Origin: VYDC01 sp963667515 | Lineage (GTDB): Bacteria; Chloroflexota; Dehalococcoidia; UBA2979 | NCBI GenBank assembly: GCA_963667515.2 | Contig: CAXXXY010000002.1 | Location: 186,001-250,000, forward strand | Direction: 5' to 3' | Length of the DNA stretch: 64,000 bases | Part shown: piece after piece, positions 60,922 through 64,000 of the stretch | Numbering within the stretch: position 1 is the stretch's first letter | Layout: each line of letters starts with the position of its first letter | Notes under the pieces: model-generated | The model's database searches: none | What the model was told of the DNA's origin: nothing | What the model saw: the letters and a program-made list of their open reading frames with translations, nothing else | Made by a program: the position numbers and the translations under genes

Positions 60922-62826
60922 ATGACACAGAAGCTGGCGGCCACACGAGAGCCGACGACACGCGGGAACGGGAGTAGTGCCGCCCGAGTCGCCGCGCCGT
61001 CTGTCGTCCGCCGTGCGGTCATCCTCGCGGCCGGCGTCGGCGAGCGACTGCTGCCACTCACGACGAATGCGCCCAAGTGCCTCACCGAGGTCAACGGGGA
61101 GCCGATCCTGTTGCGAGCGCTGCGCGTCCTCGCCGCGCAGGGGCTGACCGAGGCGGTGATCGTCGTCGGCTACGAGGCGGACGAGATCCGGCGGCGCGTC
61201 GGCACGCAGCGCTTCGGGATCGACATCCGCTACGTGGACGCGCCGCGTTACGAGACCACCAACAACATCTGCTCCCTCTGGGACGCCCGCGACTTCTGCG
61301 ATCAGGACCTGCTGCTCATCGAAGGCGACATCGTCTTCGATGAGGATCTTGTGGCCCGCTTGCTACGCCGATCGGGGAGCGCCGTCGCCGTCGCGCCCTA
61401 TCGTCGTGAGCTGTCGGGAACCGTCGTGCGACGTGATCGCGATGGGCGCGTCACGGCCTTCGTCCTGGGTGCGGAGCAGGACGAACGCTTCGATGCCGAG
61501 GGTACGTTCAAGACCGCCAACGTCTACCTGCTGCGCGGCGAGCTGCTGCGCGCGCGCCTCCTGCCTGAGCTCTGCCGCCAGGTCGAGCGGGGCCATGTGC
61601 ACGAGTATTACGAAAGCGTGCTACGCGATCTGGTGGCCGACGGGTCGATCCGCGATCTGTTCGCGGTCGATGTGTCAGCTGGCCGGTGGTACGAGATCGA
61701 CGACCATCGTGACCTCGAGGCGGCCGAGTTCCTCTTCCTGGACCGCGACGCGCAGTTCGAGCGAATCCAACAGCTGCATGGCTCCTACTGGCGATACGGG
61801 TTCGTCGATCACTCATACCTCTACAACCTGCACTTCCCGCCCAAGGAGATGGTCGCGGGCTTTCACAACGACCTCTCAGAGATCCTCACGAACTACCCCG
61901 TCGGGCAGCACGAACTCGCGCGACTCGTTGCGGCCTGGTCAGGCGCCGATCCCGATCACCTGGTGGTCGCAAACGGCGGCTCGGAGCTGATCAAGATCCT
62001 CGGCGAGCACTTCGTTGAGCGCATGACGATCCCGGTGCCTTCGTTCAACGAGTACGAGAACACGCTGGCTCCGCGCCAGCTGAACCGCTTCGCCCTCGAC
62101 CCGGCGACGTTCGAGCTCGACGTAGACGCCTTCGCCGACTCCGCCATCAGCAGCGGCTCGAATTTCGTCGTGATCGTGACGCCAAACAACCCTACCGCGC
62201 TCTCCGTGGACCGCGACGACGTGCTCCGGCTGGCTCGGCGTCTGGAGCCGTTCGGCTGCAGACTGATCGTCGACGAGTCGTTCGTTGAGTTCTCGCGGGC
62301 CGGGTCCGCTGCCAGCGTCGAGTCGGTGGTGCGGGAGTACCCGAACCTTGTCGTGTTGAAGAGCATGAGCAAGGTGTTCGGGATCGCCGGCCTGCGCATT
62401 GGCTACCTCATGAGCGCTGACCGGGATCTGGTAGAGAGCTTCCGGGCGCGGCTCCCCATCTGGAACGTGAACGGCCTGGCCGAGGCCTTCCTCCGCTCGA
62501 TAGGGCGCTACCGGCGTGAGTTCGAGCTGAGCTGCGCGCTGGTGCGCCAAACCGCCCATGAGTTCTACGAGCAGCTACGTGCGCTTCCGGGCCTTGCGCC
62601 GATCGAACCTGATGCGAACTTCGTCTTCTGTGAGATCACGACCCCTGGCGTGGGCGCGCGGCAGCTGGCACGCGAGCTGTACGTCGAGCACAGCATCCTC
62701 ATCAAGGACTGCGCGTCCAAGAGCATGCCGAACGCGGACCGCTACCTGCGCATCGCCTCTCGGACTCCCGCGGAGAACCGGCGCCTTGTCGAGGCGCTCG
62801 CGAGCTCTCGACTAGCGGGGCGCTGA
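60922..62826 (+). CDS. Nucleotidyltransferase - class I/II aminotransferase (PLP) fusion
   Basis: 634 residues. The N-terminal LicC/PntC-type nucleotidyltransferase (about 30-265): AVILAAGVGERLLPLTTNAPKCLTEVNG, YETTNNICSLWDARDF, LLLIEGDIVFDEDL, GRWYEIDDHRDLEAAEFLF. The C-terminal PLP domain (about 275-630) resembles HisC/CobD: LTNYPVGQHELARLVAAW, VVANGGSELIKILGE, VTPNNPTALSVDRDDV, LIVDESFVEFS, PLP Lys in LKSMSKVFGIAGLRIGY. Together they could make and CMP-activate a phosphorylated amino-alcohol or aminoalkylphosphonate. ATG 60922 follows GGAGG; ATG 60871 is the alternative. Followed at 7 bp by a CDP-alcohol phosphotransferase. Confidence 0.85.
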   Translation: MTQKLAATREPTTRGNGSSAARVAAPSVVRRAVILAAGVGERLLPLTTNAPKCLTEVNGEPILLRALRVLAAQGLTEAVIVVGYEADEIRRRVGTQRFGIDIRYVDAPRYETTNNICSLWDARDFCDQDLLLIEGDIVFDEDLVARLLRRSGSAVAVAPYRRELSGTVVRRDRDGRVTAFVLGAEQDERFDAEGTFKTANVYLLRGELLRARLLPELCRQVERGHVHEYYESVLRDLVADGSIRDLFAVDVSAGRWYEIDDHRDLEAAEFLFLDRDAQFERIQQLHGSYWRYGFVDHSYLYNLHFPPKEMVAGFHNDLSEILTNYPVGQHELARLVAAWSGADPDHLVVANGGSELIKILGEHFVERMTIPVPSFNEYENTLAPRQLNRFALDPATFELDVDAFADSAISSGSNFVVIVTPNNPTALSVDRDDVLRLARRLEPFGCRLIVDESFVEFSRAGSAASVESVVREYPNLVVLKSMSKVFGIAGLRIGYLMSADRDLVESFRARLPIWNVNGLAEAFLRSIGRYRREFELSCALVRQTAHEFYEQLRALPGLAPIEPDANFVFCEITTPGVGARQLARELYVEHSILIKDCASKSMPNADRYLRIASRTPAENRRLVEALASSRLAGR

Positions 62827-62833
62827 GCGCCGG

Positions 62834-63487
62834 ATGCGAGGGGTTGGCCCGCGGCACGCCGCGGCACGGCGGACGATCTTGGGGCATCTGCGTGACGCGG
62901 CCAACCTGCTCACGCTCGCCGGGCTGCTCAGCAGCGCCCTCGCGATCACCTTCGCGCTGAATGGGGAGTTCAGCGCTGCGGCCATCGGTCTCGTGCTCGC
63001 GTTCTTCTTCGATGTGGTCGATGGGCCAGTGGCGAAGCGCCTCCACGGTCGCACCGCCGACGATCGCGCGTTCGGCGCGAACCTCGACTCGCTCGCCGAC
63101 ATCGTCAGTGCAGGGGTCGCCCTCGGCGTGGTGCTGCTCGCATACGGGGACTACGAGGCGGCATTCGTTCCAGGTGCTTTCCTACTGGTCGGCGCCGCGG
63201 CGTTGCGGCTCGCCCACTTCAACGTTCACGGGCTCGACGAGGCGTCCGACAGCTACACGGGTCTGCCGACCGACCTCGTCGTCCTCTCGTTCGTCGCGGT
63301 CATGCTGCTCGACGAGCCGCTCACACGGAGTGCTTTCCAGGTGGTGCTGTACGGCGCGGTCCTCATCCTGGCGGGGCTCATGGTGAGCCCCCTAGGCATT
63401 CCGAAATTCACCGGAACCTCGTACTACGCGGTCACCGCACTCGCCTTCACCCTTGCCTCGACACACGCGGCTCGAATGATCGCCTGA
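62834..63487 (+). CDS. CDP-alcohol phosphatidyltransferase family membrane protein
   Basis: 217 residues, about six helices. The catalytic signature is at DVVDGPVAKRLHGRTADDRAFGANLDSLADIVS: DGxxAK/R followed by GxxxDxxxD. LRDAANLLTLAGLLSSALAITFAL is the first helix of the family. It transfers a phospho-alcohol from a CDP carrier to another alcohol in the membrane. The adjacent fusion probably supplies the CDP substrate. Stop TGA; seven bases from the previous gene, so one operon. Confidence 0.88.
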   Translation: MRGVGPRHAAARRTILGHLRDAANLLTLAGLLSSALAITFALNGEFSAAAIGLVLAFFFDVVDGPVAKRLHGRTADDRAFGANLDSLADIVSAGVALGVVLLAYGDYEAAFVPGAFLLVGAAALRLAHFNVHGLDEASDSYTGLPTDLVVLSFVAVMLLDEPLTRSAFQVVLYGAVLILAGLMVSPLGIPKFTGTSYYAVTALAFTLASTHAARMIA

Positions 63488-63801
63488 GGCTCGGACCTTG
63501 CGGCTTCTCCCGCGAGATTCGAGCCTGACAGGCGATGAAATCGACAGTCGCGCGACGCGCGAACTCCAGATCTTCAGATCAACAATCTTGCCGACAACGC
63601 CGTCGTGCCGGAGGGCGCGGGACGCGATGAGCCTAGCGCGATGCCCTCGAGCGGACTTCTGATCCCGTGGGACGGCAAAACCTGATAGGTGCAGCTCTGT
63701 CCTGAGATAGCAGAGTATCGGCGAGCCACGAGAGGCTCGTCTGTGCTCTACCTCCGTCTGCTTGTCGCAGCACTCTTCGTATCGGTCCGCGCCCGCTGCG
63801 G
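63488..63801. other. Intergenic region, nothing recognised
   Basis: 314 bp of lower GC. No gene; upstream part of the transposase relic may begin around 63700. Confidence 0.3.
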
Positions 63802-63990
63802 CATCAGCTCGCCGTCTACACAAGGGGCCGTCGTCGACCGCGGCTCCGTCGCCACGACCGCCGATTCTGGTCACTACTGGCACGCGGTTGGTCCGGCTGG
63901 CGAGGCACGCTCGTGATGGTCGAGCCGGACACGGTTGTGCGGTGGCATCGTTCGGAGCCTGACCCGGTTCTCCGGACAGTTCACGTGTAG
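63802..63990 (+). pseudogene. Relic of an integrase-type transposase N-terminus
   Basis: HQLAVYTRGRRRPRLRRHDR, RFWSLLARGWSGWRGTLVMV, EPDTVVRWHRSEPDP, then TAG. This is the conserved N-terminal pattern (RHQLAVL..R.RPRLR..DR.FW..L.R.W..WR..LV.V.P.TVVRWHR) of rve-type transposases common in high-GC bacteria. No catalytic domain follows before the stop. Confidence 0.65.
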
Positions 63991-64000
63991 ACATCATGCT

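Overview
The window is a very GC-rich (roughly 70-75 % by eye) bacterial chromosome segment with dense, short-spaced genes, many GTG starts, many 4-base stop/start overlaps and several genes whose start codon sits 6-8 bases after a TANNNT hexamer (leaderless-type promoters). An F420-type luciferase-like oxidoreductase, Tat-exported lipoproteins, a DUF3179 pair and RF2 with a programmed frameshift fit a high-GC Chloroflexota or deep-branching Actinomycetota lineage. The sequence alone does not settle the taxonomy.

1-12,560 is core chromosome: a thioredoxin-fold protein (cut by the window edge), a minus-strand operon prfB / surface gluzincin / two small membrane proteins, folD, and a plus-strand run acpS, nnr (NAD(P)HX repair), fabD, fabF, fabF, recJ. 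12,561-13,610 is the first of two IS481-type elements. 13,700-18,660 holds a CYTH-CHAD protein, two thymidylate-kinase-like genes and a Ppx/GppA phosphatase; three of these carry small indels. 19,040-24,213 is a redox-flavoured cluster: two DUF3179 proteins, a CRP/FNR regulator, a CFAC glutaredoxin-like protein, a membrane protein and a membrane-anchored thioredoxin. The second DUF3179 gene has an in-frame TGA exactly where its paralogue has the first Cys of CPLC, followed by a bSECIS-like hairpin, so it is probably a selenoprotein. 24,350-29,107 encodes an RRM protein, a Tat/LysM protein, MscS, a cyclase-family hydrolase and a SpoU/TrmH methyltransferase.

After the second IS481 copy (29,109-30,164) comes a decayed phosphate operon: a receiver domain fused by deletion to a broken pstA, a frameshifted pstB, and phoU with a stop at codon 16. 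Then follow DUF4202, a siroheme sulfite/nitrite reductase with a palindromic upstream site, a Na/Pi-type carrier, an acyl-CoA dehydrogenase, an AspA-like exported protein, dienelactone hydrolase, a D-2-hydroxyacid dehydrogenase, an F420-type oxidoreductase, two paralogous alpha/beta hydrolases, an M20 peptidase and small Zn-ribbon proteins.

From about 48,000 the region is accessory. Three near-identical 1.35-kb IS3-family elements lie at 48,192, 51,956 and 57,874. Only the first has target duplications and same-gene flanks; the others join unrelated gene fragments. A 3' half-tRNA at 51,266-51,309 looks like an attachment-site scar. Cargo includes an amidohydrolase, an M23 peptidase without signal peptide, a UbiE-like methyltransferase plus polytopic membrane protein, and truncated HxlR, SDR and DUF3631 genes. 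At 59,776-63,487 there is a candidate lipid-headgroup module: a methyltransferase, a nucleotidyltransferase-aminotransferase fusion and a CDP-alcohol phosphatidyltransferase. The window ends in a transposase relic.
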